A stretch of 64,000 bases of DNA, from contig JBPOHE010000001.1 of NCBI GenBank assembly GCA_052035915.1, positions 52,887 to 116,886 of the forward strand, in the 5' to 3' direction. The notes beneath the pieces are model-generated. The model searched no databases and had not been told where the DNA came from. It saw only the letters and a program-made list of their open reading frames with translations. Below, one piece after another: positions 1 to 8,779 of this stretch. Source of the DNA: JBPOHE01 sp052035915. Its GTDB lineage: Bacteria; Pseudomonadota; Gammaproteobacteria; Chromatiales; Chromatiaceae. The position numbers and the translations under genes are program-made. The number at the start of each line of letters is the position of its first letter. Position 1 is the stretch's first letter.

Positions 1-356
1 ATGATCGCATCCTGCTAGATGTGCCTTGTTCGGCGACCGGGGTGATCCGCCGACACCCAGATATCAAAGTGCTGCGGCGTCCAGAGGACATTCTGTCCCT
101 GAGCGATCAACAGAGGCGGATGCTGGAGGCGGTCTGGCCTCTGCTGACACCGGGGGGGCGATTGCTTTACCTCAGTTGCTCCTTGCTGCCGGAGGAAAAT
201 GAACTCCAGATGGCCGCCCTTCTGCAGCGGCATCCGGAGGCCCATGAGATCAAGATCCGGGCGGACTGGGGGCAGGCCCGCCGGCTGGGAAGACAAATCC
301 TCCCAGGAGAAGCGGGAATGGATGGCTTTTACTTTGCTTGTGTGGAGAAAACCTGA
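1..356 (+). CDS. rsmB: 16S rRNA m5C967 methyltransferase RsmB, C-terminal part
   Basis: The reading frame is open from the window edge (first full codon at 3) and ends at TGA 354-356, so only about 117 C-terminal residues are visible. They carry two signatures of the NOL1/NOP2/Sun RNA m5C methyltransferases: D-V-P-C-S-A-T-G near residue 6, and S-C-S-L-L-P-E-E-N-E, which holds the second catalytic cysteine. The family uses SAM to methylate C967 of 16S rRNA. The stop codon directly abuts the ATG of the DUF4390 gene at 357, so the two are probably translated together. The order rsmB, DUF4390, ntrY-like, ntrX-like is common in gammaproteobacteria. The N-terminal NusB-like domain would lie outside the window. 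Confidence 0.9.
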   Translation, partial: DRILLDVPCSATGVIRRHPDIKVLRRPEDILSLSDQQRRMLEAVWPLLTPGGRLLYLSCSLLPEENELQMAALLQRHPEAHEIKIRADWGQARRLGRQILPGEAGMDGFYFACVEKT

Positions 357-914
357 ATGTCGCGCCGACGACGTACACCCTGGTTCCTGGCTTTATTACT
401 CGCCTGTGTGCTGGGGATAGTGGAGGCGGACTTTGCCCGCGCCAAACTGACGACCGAACGGGTCAATGCCGCACTGGTTCTCAACGGCCAAATCAACTAT
501 CGATTGAGTGATGCCGCCCTCGAAGCCCTCGACAACGGCGTTCCCTTGAGTTTCAGCGTGCAGATCGAAGTAAGACGTGAGAACAGCTGGTTTTGGGAGC
601 GGGCGGTCGACACCCAGAGATTGCGCCTCATCATCCGTTTTCTGCCCCTGTCCCGGGTCTATCAAGCGATTTTCCTGACCACCGGCGAAAAGATTACTTT
701 CGCCACCCGAGAGGCGGCCTTGGCCGCCATTGGCGAATTACGCCGCATCCCGCTGATCCCAGAGGACAGGTTGCTGGCCGGTGAGCGCTACGAGGTTCGG
801 GTACGAGCTTCGCTGGATATCGAAGAATTGCCCTTGCCGATGCGTCCCTTGGCCTACCTTTCCCCCGCCTGGCACCTCAGCAGCGGCTGGCTAAAGTGCG
901 CCGTGGAGCCCTGA
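357..914 (+). CDS. DUF4390 family exported protein
   Basis: This is a 185-residue protein starting on the base after the rsmB stop. An N-terminal basic stretch followed by a hydrophobic run (residues 8-22, ending V-E-A) looks like a signal peptide, so the protein is probably periplasmic. The remainder is a beta-rich domain with the DUF4390 pattern: an early N-Y-R-L-S-D-A segment, a central W-x-W-E-R region and a C-terminal Y-L-S-P-A-W-H-L-S-S-G-W. DUF4390 genes regularly precede the NtrY-like kinase gene, which suggests a link to envelope sensing. The biochemical role is unknown. It differs from the usual pattern only in a slightly longer C-terminal tail. Confidence 0.75.
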   Translation: MSRRRRTPWFLALLLACVLGIVEADFARAKLTTERVNAALVLNGQINYRLSDAALEALDNGVPLSFSVQIEVRRENSWFWERAVDTQRLRLIIRFLPLSRVYQAIFLTTGEKITFATREAALAAIGELRRIPLIPEDRLLAGERYEVRVRASLDIEELPLPMRPLAYLSPAWHLSSGWLKCAVEP

Positions 915-966
915 GCCTTGATGAACTCGCCCCCCCTTCCTGGGCGACGCCTCGACACTCCAGGCC

Positions 967-1015
967 CGCGAAGGGGCTCTGATTTGGCTGGCGGCAGGCC
1001 ATCCGCCCCTTCGCG
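967..1015. repeat. Inverted repeat ahead of the ntrY-like gene
   Basis: Perfect 11-bp arms at 967-977 and 1005-1015 (CGCGAAGGGGC and its complement) flank a 27-base loop. The structure sits in the 110-bp gap between the DUF4390 gene and the kinase start at 1025. There is no T-run, so it is not a typical terminator. In RNA it could form a hairpin that ends 10 bases before the start codon. A role in translation or processing is only a possibility. Confidence 0.5.
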
Positions 1016-1024
1016 AACAGGCTG

Positions 1025-3244
1025 ATGAACAGACTGACCCAGGCCTTGAGTGGGCGGCGGACCCGCATGTGGGCGGCGGCCGGTCTGTTGGTGCTGCTCC
1101 TGGTGACACTCGATCTGATGAGCGGGGCGGTGCAGAACTCGGTTGAGTTGAGCCGGATCTTCGTCCCCCTGCTGGTGGTGAATCTCCTGGGGCTGGTGAT
1201 GGTGCTCGGGCTGATCGGCTCCAACGTCCTGTCCCTGGTCAAGGATTACCGGGTACGCTCCGCCGGATCCCGGCTCAATCTGCGGCTGGTGATGATCTTC
1301 GTACTCCTCAGTCTGCCGCCGGTGGCTGTGGTCTATTTCTACTCCCTCAGCTTTCTCATGAAGGGGATCGATAGCTGGTTCGACGTCCAGATCGACCAGG
1401 CGATGGAAGATGCCCTGGATCTGAGTCAGGCGTCCATCGCCCAGAATCAGAAGGTGCTGCTGAGGTATACGGAATCCCTGTTGAAGGAACTCGAGGGTTT
1501 GTCGGACGAGGACATGGCGATCAGTCTGTCTTTATTGAGAGAGCAATCCGGGGCTACCGAACTGGCGGTAATCACCATGGGCGGCATGGTGATCGCCTTC
1601 GCCAACGAGAGCCCGACGGTGCTGGTGCCGGAGAAGCCCGGGAGCGAGGTACTGCAACGCCTGCGGGAAGGCAAGGATTATGTCGGACTCATCCCTCGCG
1701 AGAAGGATGACCTACAGATCCGGGTCCTCAGCCGCGATCCCAAGGGCGGCAGTAACGGGCTCATTCTGCAGGGGATTTTCCCAACCTCCCAGCATATCAG
1801 CGCCCTCTCCAGCCATATGGAGGATGCCTATAACCGCTATAAAGAACTGTCCTACCTGCGGGCCTCGCTCAAAATCAATTTCTCCCTGGCCCTGACCCTG
1901 GTGCTCATGTTCAGCTTGCTGGGGGCGGTCTGGGCCGCCCTGTATTCGGCTCGGCGCCTGGTGGCCCCGGTAACCGAGATCGCCAAAGGTACCCGAGCGG
2001 TTGCCGCTGGTGACTACGGTAAACAGTTGGCCTTGCCCAAGGCACGGGATGAGTTGACCTTTCTGGTCGCCTCATTCAACGCCATGACCAGGCGTATCGC
2101 CCAGGCCCGGGATGAGGCGGCAAGGAGTCGACAGGAAGTGGAAGAACAACGGGCCTACCTGGAAACCGTGCTAGGACGACTCTCCTCCGGGGTCATGACC
2201 TTCGATGCCCAGCAAATCCTGCGCACCGCCAATCCTGCCGCCGGGCAGATTCTGCGCGCCGCACTGGAACTCCATCTCGGGAGCACGCTCAGCGAACTCG
2301 GGGCTATTTCCTCTCCTTTCCACCAGTTTGCCGAGGCGATCAGACAGCCGTTGGATCAGACCTCGGGGGAATGGCGCGAGGAGGTGACTCTGTATGGTAG
2401 TGAAGGCCGTCAGGTTTTATTATGCCGAAGCACGGCTTTTACCCTGCCTGGTGCCGGGGAAAAAGGACATGTCCTGGTGTTCGACGATGTGACCACCCTG
2501 ATCAAGGCCCAACGGGATGCCGCCTGGGGTGAGGTGGCCAGGCGTCTGGCCCACGAGATCAAGAACCCACTGACGCCTATTCAGCTCGCGGCCGAGCGGT
2601 TGCGTCACAAATACCTGCGCACGATGCCGGAAGAGGATGCTCGGGTGCTCGACCGGGCCACTCATACCATCGTTCAGCAGGTGGACGCCATGAAGGAGAT
2701 GGTGAACGCCTTTTCGGACTACGCCAGGCCTCCCAAGATGCAGCCAGAGCCCCTGAAGGTGGATGCCCTGGTGGCCGAGGTACTGGACCTCTATCAGACA
2801 GCGGGGACAGCGAATCTCGAGGTGAGTCTGAATGCTCCAGAGGCGCGAATTGAAGGGGATCCCCTGAGATTGCGCCAAGTGGTGCATAATCTGGTCAAGA
2901 ATGCCCAGGAGGCCATTTCCGAGCGAAGCGACGGCCGGGTCTCGGTGCGTACCTCGGTAGTGGCCGAAGAGGATTGCCGGTTTTTCGAGCTGCGGGTGGA
3001 CGACAATGGACCAGGTTTCGATGAGCAGGTTCTCACCCGTTTGTTCGAGCCCTACGTAACCACCAAGGTCAAGGGGACCGGCCTGGGTATGGCGATCGTG
3101 AAAAAGATTGTCGAAGAGCACGGGGGGATCATCTCCGCCGGCAATTCGACCTTTGGTGGCTGCGTGGTGTTGCGTCTTCCCCTGGCTGGCACAAGCGATC
3201 GTCCCTTGCGTCCCTGTCGTCGACTCGACGGCGACAGTCGCTAG
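1025..3244 (+). CDS. NtrY-like membrane sensor histidine kinase
   Basis: The protein has 739 residues. The N-terminus has three membrane segments (about 16-36, 43-66 and 84-106), an extracytoplasmic region, and a further membrane helix near 285-308. A HAMP linker, a PAS-like region (residues about 385-490) and a kinase core follow. The H-box R-L-A-H-E-I-K-N-P-L-T-P places the phospho-accepting histidine at 510. The N-box (V-K-N-A-Q-E-A), D-x-G-x-G-F and T-K-x-x-G-T-G-L-G-M-A motifs are intact. This architecture matches NtrY, the partner of NtrX in nitrogen and redox control. The cognate regulator gene follows at 3440. The ribosome site is weak (AGG four bases before ATG), so the start is not certain. 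Confidence 0.85.
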   Translation: MNRLTQALSGRRTRMWAAAGLLVLLLVTLDLMSGAVQNSVELSRIFVPLLVVNLLGLVMVLGLIGSNVLSLVKDYRVRSAGSRLNLRLVMIFVLLSLPPVAVVYFYSLSFLMKGIDSWFDVQIDQAMEDALDLSQASIAQNQKVLLRYTESLLKELEGLSDEDMAISLSLLREQSGATELAVITMGGMVIAFANESPTVLVPEKPGSEVLQRLREGKDYVGLIPREKDDLQIRVLSRDPKGGSNGLILQGIFPTSQHISALSSHMEDAYNRYKELSYLRASLKINFSLALTLVLMFSLLGAVWAALYSARRLVAPVTEIAKGTRAVAAGDYGKQLALPKARDELTFLVASFNAMTRRIAQARDEAARSRQEVEEQRAYLETVLGRLSSGVMTFDAQQILRTANPAAGQILRAALELHLGSTLSELGAISSPFHQFAEAIRQPLDQTSGEWREEVTLYGSEGRQVLLCRSTAFTLPGAGEKGHVLVFDDVTTLIKAQRDAAWGEVARRLAHEIKNPLTPIQLAAERLRHKYLRTMPEEDARVLDRATHTIVQQVDAMKEMVNAFSDYARPPKMQPEPLKVDALVAEVLDLYQTAGTANLEVSLNAPEARIEGDPLRLRQVVHNLVKNAQEAISERSDGRVSVRTSVVAEEDCRFFELRVDDNGPGFDEQVLTRLFEPYVTTKVKGTGLGMAIVKKIVEEHGGIISAGNSTFGGCVVLRLPLAGTSDRPLRPCRRLDGDSR

Positions 3245-3439
3245 CGACCAGGTGCGGTCTCTCCCATGGGGTTGTCACGCCTCAGCGGACGGGATCTGCC
3301 GTCCCAGGCAGAGCTTGCAGTTGCCAGGGGAGCGGTGGAAACCCGCATCCGCCAGAGCTTTCGGGGTGATGAAAGGCAGAACCTCGCCTTAACTCGCTTG
3401 CCTGAACGACATTGAGATGAATCTTGAGGGGTATAGATC

Positions 3440-4810
3440 ATGGGTGCGCCGCATATCCTGGTAGTGGATGACGAGCCCAATATCCGGGGAATGATCAAGG
3501 ATATTCTGGAGGACGAGAACTTTGAAGTAGCCACCGCCGAAAACGGGGCCACGGCCAGGCACGCCATGCGCGAGCGACGCCCGGATCTCATTCTGCTGGA
3601 TATCTGGATGCCGGATGTGGATGGGATCACCCTGCTCAAGGAATGGGCGGAAGGCGCGGAGGGGCTGCCCTGTCCGGTGATCATGATGTCCGGCCACGGC
3701 ACCATCGAAACCGCGGTCGAGGCCACCCGTCTCGGCGCCTATGACTTTCTGGAAAAGCCCCTCTCCCTGGCGAAGCTGCTGCTCACCATCCAACACGCCT
3801 TCGAAGCGGACAAGCTGAATCGGGAAAACATCGGCCTGCGCCGACGCCTGCCCGCGGTGATCGACCCCGTGGGCAAGAGCCCAGCGATGCAGCGATTGCG
3901 CGAGCAGGTCAAGCGCATCGCCCAGCACGATACCTGGGTGCTTATCACCGGCGAACCCGGCAGTGGCCGCGAGACCTTCGCCCGCTATCTGCACGCCCAG
4001 AGTGCCCGCCGTGAACGTCCCTTCGTTGACGTGGGGGTGTCCTCCATCGCCCGCGGCAATTCGGCGCGGGAATTGTTCGGCAGCGAAGAGGAAGACAAGA
4101 TCCAGTACGGCGCCCTGGAAAAAGCCAGCGGCGGCACCCTGTTTCTCGACGAGGTGGCGGACATGGACCTGGAAGCCCAATCCCAGTTGCTGGGGGCGCT
4201 GGATACCGGCTCTTTTCTCCGGGTCGGGGGCACGGAACCGGTCAAGATCAATGTCCGCATCGTGGCCGCCACCCAGCGCAACCTGGAAAGCGATGTCCAG
4301 GCCGGTAGTTTCCGCGAAGACCTTTTCTATCACCTCAATGTGGTGCCGTTACACATCCCGCCGCTGCGGGATCATCACGAGGATGTCCCGGAACTCCTGA
4401 ACTACTACGTCGGTTTCTTCGTCACCCACGAAAAGCTCCCCTATCGACGCTTCAGTGTCGGTGCCCAGAACTACCTGCGCAACTATGTCTGGCCGGGAAA
4501 CATCCGGGAACTCAAGAATCTGGTACAGCGACTCCTCATCCTCGGCGCCGGCGAGGATATCAGCCAGGAGGAGGTGGAGGCCGCCATGGGTCTCGGAGCC
4601 CTGGCCAATGAGCGCGATCTCGACGCCCTGGTATCCTTCGATCAACCCTTGCGGGAGGCCCGGGAACAATTCGAGAAGGCCTATCTCGAATACCAGTTGG
4701 AAAAAAATACCGGCAATGTGAGCAAGATGGCGAAAGAGGTCGGCATGGAGCGCACCCATCTCTATCGCAAATTGCGTTCTCTGGGGATCGAAATCAAAGA
4801 ACGGCGCTAA
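3440..4810 (+). CDS. NtrX-like response regulator, AAA+ type, without GAFTGA loop
   Basis: The 456-residue protein has a receiver domain (acidic pocket D-D-E, phospho-acceptor D54, conserved K near 106), an AAA+ domain (Walker A G-E-P-G-S-G-R-E near 175, Walker B G-G-T-L-F-L-D-E) and a C-terminal Fis-type helix-turn-helix. A GAGGGG ribosome site supports the ATG at 3440. Sigma-54 activators normally carry GAFTGA between E-L-F-G and the Walker B strand. Here that stretch is shortened and replaced by an acidic S-E-E-E-D-K segment. The Walker A lysine is also arginine. The protein is therefore likely to act without contacting sigma-54. It pairs with the NtrY-like kinase upstream and ends before a clear terminator. 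Confidence 0.85.
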   Translation: MGAPHILVVDDEPNIRGMIKDILEDENFEVATAENGATARHAMRERRPDLILLDIWMPDVDGITLLKEWAEGAEGLPCPVIMMSGHGTIETAVEATRLGAYDFLEKPLSLAKLLLTIQHAFEADKLNRENIGLRRRLPAVIDPVGKSPAMQRLREQVKRIAQHDTWVLITGEPGSGRETFARYLHAQSARRERPFVDVGVSSIARGNSARELFGSEEEDKIQYGALEKASGGTLFLDEVADMDLEAQSQLLGALDTGSFLRVGGTEPVKINVRIVAATQRNLESDVQAGSFREDLFYHLNVVPLHIPPLRDHHEDVPELLNYYVGFFVTHEKLPYRRFSVGAQNYLRNYVWPGNIRELKNLVQRLLILGAGEDISQEEVEAAMGLGALANERDLDALVSFDQPLREAREQFEKAYLEYQLEKNTGNVSKMAKEVGMERTHLYRKLRSLGIEIKERR

Positions 4811-4894
4811 TTTGAACCCCGCCGGGTCTGGTCCTGGGGGATCCGGTAGTTCCTTTCGACACTTCAGGGGCGACCGCGAGGCCATCTGCGTCTG

Positions 4895-4950
4895 TTTCTG
4901 GAGGCTGGTCCAGCGGGGATCGGCCTCCAGAAATGTGCAATTTTTCTTTT
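4895..4950 (+). terminator. Rho-independent terminator after ntrX-like gene
   Basis: Perfect 11-bp arms (TTTCTGGAGGC at 4895-4905 and its complement at 4923-4933) enclose a 17-base loop and are followed by a T-rich tract at about 4941-4950. The hairpin lies 85 bases after the ntrX-like stop on the same strand and is the probable transcript end of the two-component operon. Confidence 0.65.
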
Positions 4951-4984
4951 ATTAGCGAGCAACCTCAGCTCGAAAGAGCCAGGC

Positions 4985-5082
4985 CGTCATTCCGACAGGG
5001 ACTGACGGAATCCAGAATCATGGATGCTAAGCTCGAAGGCCATCCTGGTGACTGGATACCGGCCTCCTTGCCGGTATGGCAA
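4985..5082. repeat. Two-hairpin intergenic repeat, ATTCCG/CTGGAT type
   Basis: The first part carries ATTCCG (4989-4994) and CGGAAT (5006-5011) and runs into AATCCAG. The second part begins CTGGAT and contains ATACCGGC (5056-5063) and its complement GCCGGTAT (5070-5077). This resembles the widespread intergenic repeats that begin CGTCATTCC and end with a GGAATGACG-like sequence, here in a diverged form. It is unrelated in sequence to the seven-copy GTTCTC family. Confidence 0.45.
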
Positions 5083-5177
5083 GTTGGCTGAGTTTTCTCG
5101 CCAATCAAAATCTTTCTTATCCATTCGTTCGGCAATGTCGGCAATGAGGGAAATATTTATGGGTAGACCCATTGATA

Positions 5178-5392
5178 CCTTAGAAGCTGTTTGGAAATTC
5201 TCGCCGCAACTTTCGAGCCTCGGGGCAGAGGTCTGTTTCTGTGGCTATTGTTCTTTTTTAGAGAACAATCTAGGAATTATTTCTTTATTTATTCTTTTTA
5301 AAAGAACAGAAATCCGGCCTTTCAGGTCGATGCCCGGGGCCTTCAAGTTTGCCGCTCGGGAGCCGATGGTTTCTTCCAAACAGCTTCTTAGG
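5178..5392. repeat. Palindromic repeat copy 1, with terminal inverted repeats
   Basis: The outer ends are 19-bp inverted repeats matching at 18 of 19 positions (5178-5196 and 5374-5392, core AGAAGCTGTTTGGAA). Inside is the family core: a TTGTTCT/AGAACAA hairpin at 5247-5268, a second weaker hairpin at about 5289-5309 and the GATGCCCGG end near 5330-5338. The first 70 bases are almost identical to copy 2. Terminal inverted repeats around a non-coding core are typical of miniature transposable elements. Confidence 0.7.
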
Positions 5393-5479
5393 CCCGCGGA
5401 CTCTGCCGCCGAATCAGGATCTACCAGCGGTACGCTGACGCCGAACCGGGGAGAAGCTTTCTGACCCCTAGGAGAAGCT

Positions 5480-8254
5480 TTGGTGAAATGGTCGCCATTC
5501 ATGAGCCTGCGCAGCCGGGTGCTGGGGCTGGCCCTTTTGCCCACCACTCTCTTGGCCTTGGCTTTGGGCTGGTACCTGGCGCAGGCCGGGAGACAGGATG
5601 GAGAAGACTCTTTTCGCCAGCTCGGACAGGGATTGGCGCGGGAACTGGCGGCGGGCAGTAGCTACGGGCTGTTGCGGGACGACAGGCACAGCCTCGGGAT
5701 GGCGGCCCAAGCCATGCTCGATCAGCCCGGTGTCCAGGCGGTGGCAATCCGCGACCGCCTGGGCAAGATACTGATCGAACGCTCCTTGGCTCCTCCGACG
5801 GGGATACTGGGTCCGGAATCCCGCTTTAGCGCACTGGTAGGACTCGCCATCAGTGGCACCAAGGATATCCCGGAACCCCTGGACAACTCCGGTGAGACGG
5901 AGAACCCGATCCTGGGTTCGGTAGAGGTGGTGCTTTCCAGATCGGAACCGGTCCGACGACAACGCCGGATCTTCCTCACCAGCCTGGTCCTGGGTTTTGC
6001 TGGACTCCTTTTCAGTACCCTTCTGGCCTGGCGGGTCAGCCGCCAGCTCAGCCGTCCCCTGAAGGAACTGGGACTGGCCTTTCAACGCCTGGGCGAAGGG
6101 GATACCGAGGTGAGACTATCCCAGTCCACAGCGGCTGAACTGGCACAACTTCAGGCCGGATTCAATGCCATGGCGCGGCAGATCGGCCACAGTCAGGAGC
6201 AACTGCAACATCTGGTCGAAGAAAGCACGGCCGAGTTGCGAGAGACCCTGGAGGAACTTGAGGTCAAGAACGCGGAGCTGGACATCGCCCGCAAACGGGC
6301 GCTCAAGGCGACCGAGGCCAAGTCGGAGTTCATCGCCGATATGAGCCACGAGATCCGCACCCCCATGAACGCCATCATCGGCTTCACCTCCCTGCTGCGG
6401 CAGACGGCCCTGAGCGGCGAACAGGAGGACTATGTGGAGACCATCAGAAAGTCCTCCTCCGGGCTGCTGGACATCGTCAACGACATCCTGGATTTCACCC
6501 GGCTCGAATCCCGCAAGCTCAGCCTGAACCCACGGCCCTTCAGATTGCGGGATCTGTTCGAGGAATGCGTCTCCCTCATGGCACCCCAGGCCCACACCAA
6601 GGGGCTTGAACTGGTGCTTTTGATCTACTCCGATGTCCCCGACTATCTGATCGGCGATGGCGGACGGATACGGCAGGTGCTCTACAACCTGGTGGCCAAC
6701 GGTATCAAATTCACCGAGCGGGGCGAGGTAATCGTGCGGGTGATGCTGGTGGATGAGAATCCTACTGGCGTTCGCTTGCGGCTCAATGTTACCGATACCG
6801 GCATCGGCGTCAGCGCCCAGGAGCAGGAACACCTGTTCCGACCATTTATTCAGGGGGAGGAAGCCGCCCAGGGGCGCTTCAGCGGCAGCGGCCTCGGTCT
6901 GGCGATCAGTCGTCGCTTGGTGCAGGCCATGGGCGGGGAGATCGGCGTGGAAAGCGAATCCGGACGGGGGACCACCTTCTGGGTGGAGATCCCCCTCGGC
7001 TTGGGACGGGATCTCGCTCCGATCTACTCGACCCTCGCCGGTCGGGTGGCCTGGATCTTCGATCGCCATCGGCTCTCGGCCCTGGCGTTGCGACACAAGC
7101 TCGGAGATCTCGGCCTGGTGGTGCGCGAGTTGCCTGAACCCGAGGAAGTGCGAAGACTGGTCGAACGGGGGGAAAAACCGGACTTGGCGGTGGTGGCTGG
7201 TACGGCCCAGGAGTTGTTTCGCGGTCTGGCCCTGGAGGTGCGGCGCGCCTTCGAGAGTCTGATCCCCCAGACCCTGGCGTTGGCGCTGGTGAGTTCATCC
7301 GATCAGACCGTCTTCTCCAATCTACGCCATGCCGGTTGGCGTCGTCTTCTGTCCAAGCCTGTGAGTGGCAAACTCCTGCAACAGGCGATTCAGGATCTCC
7401 TATCGACCGACACCGCGACCGGAGCCGGGCACTGGGCCGCGATCACCAAGCGAAGTCTGCAAGGCCGCCGGATTCTGGTGGCGGACGACAACGAGATCAA
7501 TCGACGCCTGCTGGCGATCTTGCTCGACAAACTGGGCGCCGAGGTGGTGACGGTCGCCAATGGGCGGGAGGCGGTGCAAAAGACCCAGGAGCAGCATTTC
7601 GATCTCTTCTTCGTCGATCTCTTCATGCCGGACACCGATGGTTTTCAGGCGACCACCCAGATACGGGCGGGAGAGAGCGATGGACGCCACCTGCCGATCA
7701 TCGCGCTGACCGCGGATTCCCGCCCGGCCACCCGGGAACGGGCACTGGCCGCCGGCCTGGACGATTGCCTGATCAAGCCGGTGACCGAAAACGATCTACG
7801 CCAGGTGATCGAAACCACCCTCAACCCCGGTGGGAAGCCTTTTCCCGACCCGGTCCCCCAAGCGCCTACCCCAGCCTCCCCTCCCATGGTGCGGGACCTT
7901 GAACGCGCCGTACGCATCGCCGGGGAGAATCGACAACTGGCGGACACCATGTATGCGGCCCTCCTGGAACGCCTCCCCAAAGCGATCGCCGATCTCTGGG
8001 AGGCCGTGCGCCGGGGCGACATCAATCTGGTACAGGCCCAGGCCCATGGTCTCCGCGGAGGCGTGGCCTATTGCAGCCTACCGGCGCTGGGTCTGGCGCT
8101 GGAACAACTGGAAAAGGCCGCGGCCCAGTGGCGCGATGCCGATATCGAGGACCTCATGGGTAAGGTACAGCGCGAGGTGGAACGGCTCACGGCCAATCCC
8201 GATGCCCCGGAGCCGCCGGGTGATGTCGCCGACCCATCTTGTCCTCTGGAATAA
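5480..8254 (+). CDS. barA: BarA/GacS-like hybrid sensor histidine kinase
   Basis: The 924-residue protein begins with a membrane helix (about 12-30), a periplasmic region, a second helix near 162-182 and a HAMP domain. The kinase core follows, with D-M-S-H-E-I-R-T-P-M-N giving phospho-histidine H290 and intact ATPase motifs (D-T-G-I-G-V, G-S-G-L-G-L-A). A degenerate receiver-like segment (about 510-640), a true receiver with D713 and a C-terminal Hpt domain with A-H-G-L-R-G (H856) complete it. This is the layout of BarA/GacS, which phosphorylates UvrY/GacA; no such regulator is in the window. The open frame begins at TTG 5480; GTG 5483 or ATG 5501 are also possible, with AGGAG at about 5470 favouring the first two. 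Confidence 0.75.
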   Translation: MVKWSPFMSLRSRVLGLALLPTTLLALALGWYLAQAGRQDGEDSFRQLGQGLARELAAGSSYGLLRDDRHSLGMAAQAMLDQPGVQAVAIRDRLGKILIERSLAPPTGILGPESRFSALVGLAISGTKDIPEPLDNSGETENPILGSVEVVLSRSEPVRRQRRIFLTSLVLGFAGLLFSTLLAWRVSRQLSRPLKELGLAFQRLGEGDTEVRLSQSTAAELAQLQAGFNAMARQIGHSQEQLQHLVEESTAELRETLEELEVKNAELDIARKRALKATEAKSEFIADMSHEIRTPMNAIIGFTSLLRQTALSGEQEDYVETIRKSSSGLLDIVNDILDFTRLESRKLSLNPRPFRLRDLFEECVSLMAPQAHTKGLELVLLIYSDVPDYLIGDGGRIRQVLYNLVANGIKFTERGEVIVRVMLVDENPTGVRLRLNVTDTGIGVSAQEQEHLFRPFIQGEEAAQGRFSGSGLGLAISRRLVQAMGGEIGVESESGRGTTFWVEIPLGLGRDLAPIYSTLAGRVAWIFDRHRLSALALRHKLGDLGLVVRELPEPEEVRRLVERGEKPDLAVVAGTAQELFRGLALEVRRAFESLIPQTLALALVSSSDQTVFSNLRHAGWRRLLSKPVSGKLLQQAIQDLLSTDTATGAGHWAAITKRSLQGRRILVADDNEINRRLLAILLDKLGAEVVTVANGREAVQKTQEQHFDLFFVDLFMPDTDGFQATTQIRAGESDGRHLPIIALTADSRPATRERALAAGLDDCLIKPVTENDLRQVIETTLNPGGKPFPDPVPQAPTPASPPMVRDLERAVRIAGENRQLADTMYAALLERLPKAIADLWEAVRRGDINLVQAQAHGLRGGVAYCSLPALGLALEQLEKAAAQWRDADIEDLMGKVQREVERLTANPDAPEPPGDVADPSCPLE

Positions 8255-8329
8255 GCTCAGAACAACCATTCGGTAGGGACCCAGGCGAGGTACACTGATA
8301 GCCTTGTTCACCAGATCATCGAAACCAGC

Positions 8330-8779
8330 ATGAGTCAGAATCATCCAGGCCCCGGCCAGGGATCAGCCTTTTCTCCCGACCTCTCCAGCATCCGTGAGTT
8401 CTTCAAGGGCGATCGTTTTGCCCGTCACAGTGCGATCGAATTGGTGGATCTCGCCCCCGGTTATGCCCGGGCGAAAATGGACCTGCAATCCTTTCACCAC
8501 AATGGGGTGGGAATAGTGCACGGCGGAGCCATCTTTACCCTGGCCGACTTCGCCTTTGCCGTGGCCTCGAATTCCCACGCCACCCTGGCGGTCGCCATCA
8601 ATGCCACCATCTCCATTGTCAAGGCCACGACCGAGGGCGTGCTCTGGGCGGAGGCGCGGGAAGTCTCCCGCAGCTATCGCCTGGGCACCTACAGCGTCGA
8701 GGTGAAGAACGAGGTGGGAGAGCTGATCGCCCTGTTCCAGGGCACGGTCTATCGCAAGGGCGATCCCCTGCCGCTCTGA
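8330..8779 (+). CDS. PaaI-family hotdog-fold thioesterase
   Basis: This is a 149-residue cytoplasmic protein with the hotdog-fold signature G-I-V-H-G-G-A-I-F-T-L-A-D-F-A near residues 61-75. The histidine-glycine-glycine and the downstream aspartate are the usual active-site region of PaaI-type acyl-CoA thioesterases. Such enzymes hydrolyse acyl- or aryl-CoA esters; the substrate cannot be told from sequence. The gene starts 75 bases after the hybrid kinase and has a weak ribosome site. Palindromic repeat copy 2 begins on the base right after its stop codon. Confidence 0.8.
   Translation: MSQNHPGPGQGSAFSPDLSSIREFFKGDRFARHSAIELVDLAPGYARAKMDLQSFHHNGVGIVHGGAIFTLADFAFAVASNSHATLAVAINATISIVKATTEGVLWAEAREVSRSYRLGTYSVEVKNEVGELIALFQGTVYRKGDPLPL

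Larger units (their letters stand above)
4811..5479. other. Repeat-rich intergenic region between ntrX-like and barA-like genes
   Basis: No coding gene is supported in these 669 bases. They hold the ntrX-like terminator, a two-hairpin repeat at 4985-5082 and a 215-bp palindromic element at 5178-5392. Just before the kinase gene an 11-bp direct repeat (GGAGAAGCTTT) occurs at 5450 and 5471; the second copy includes the likely ribosome site. Confidence 0.7.
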
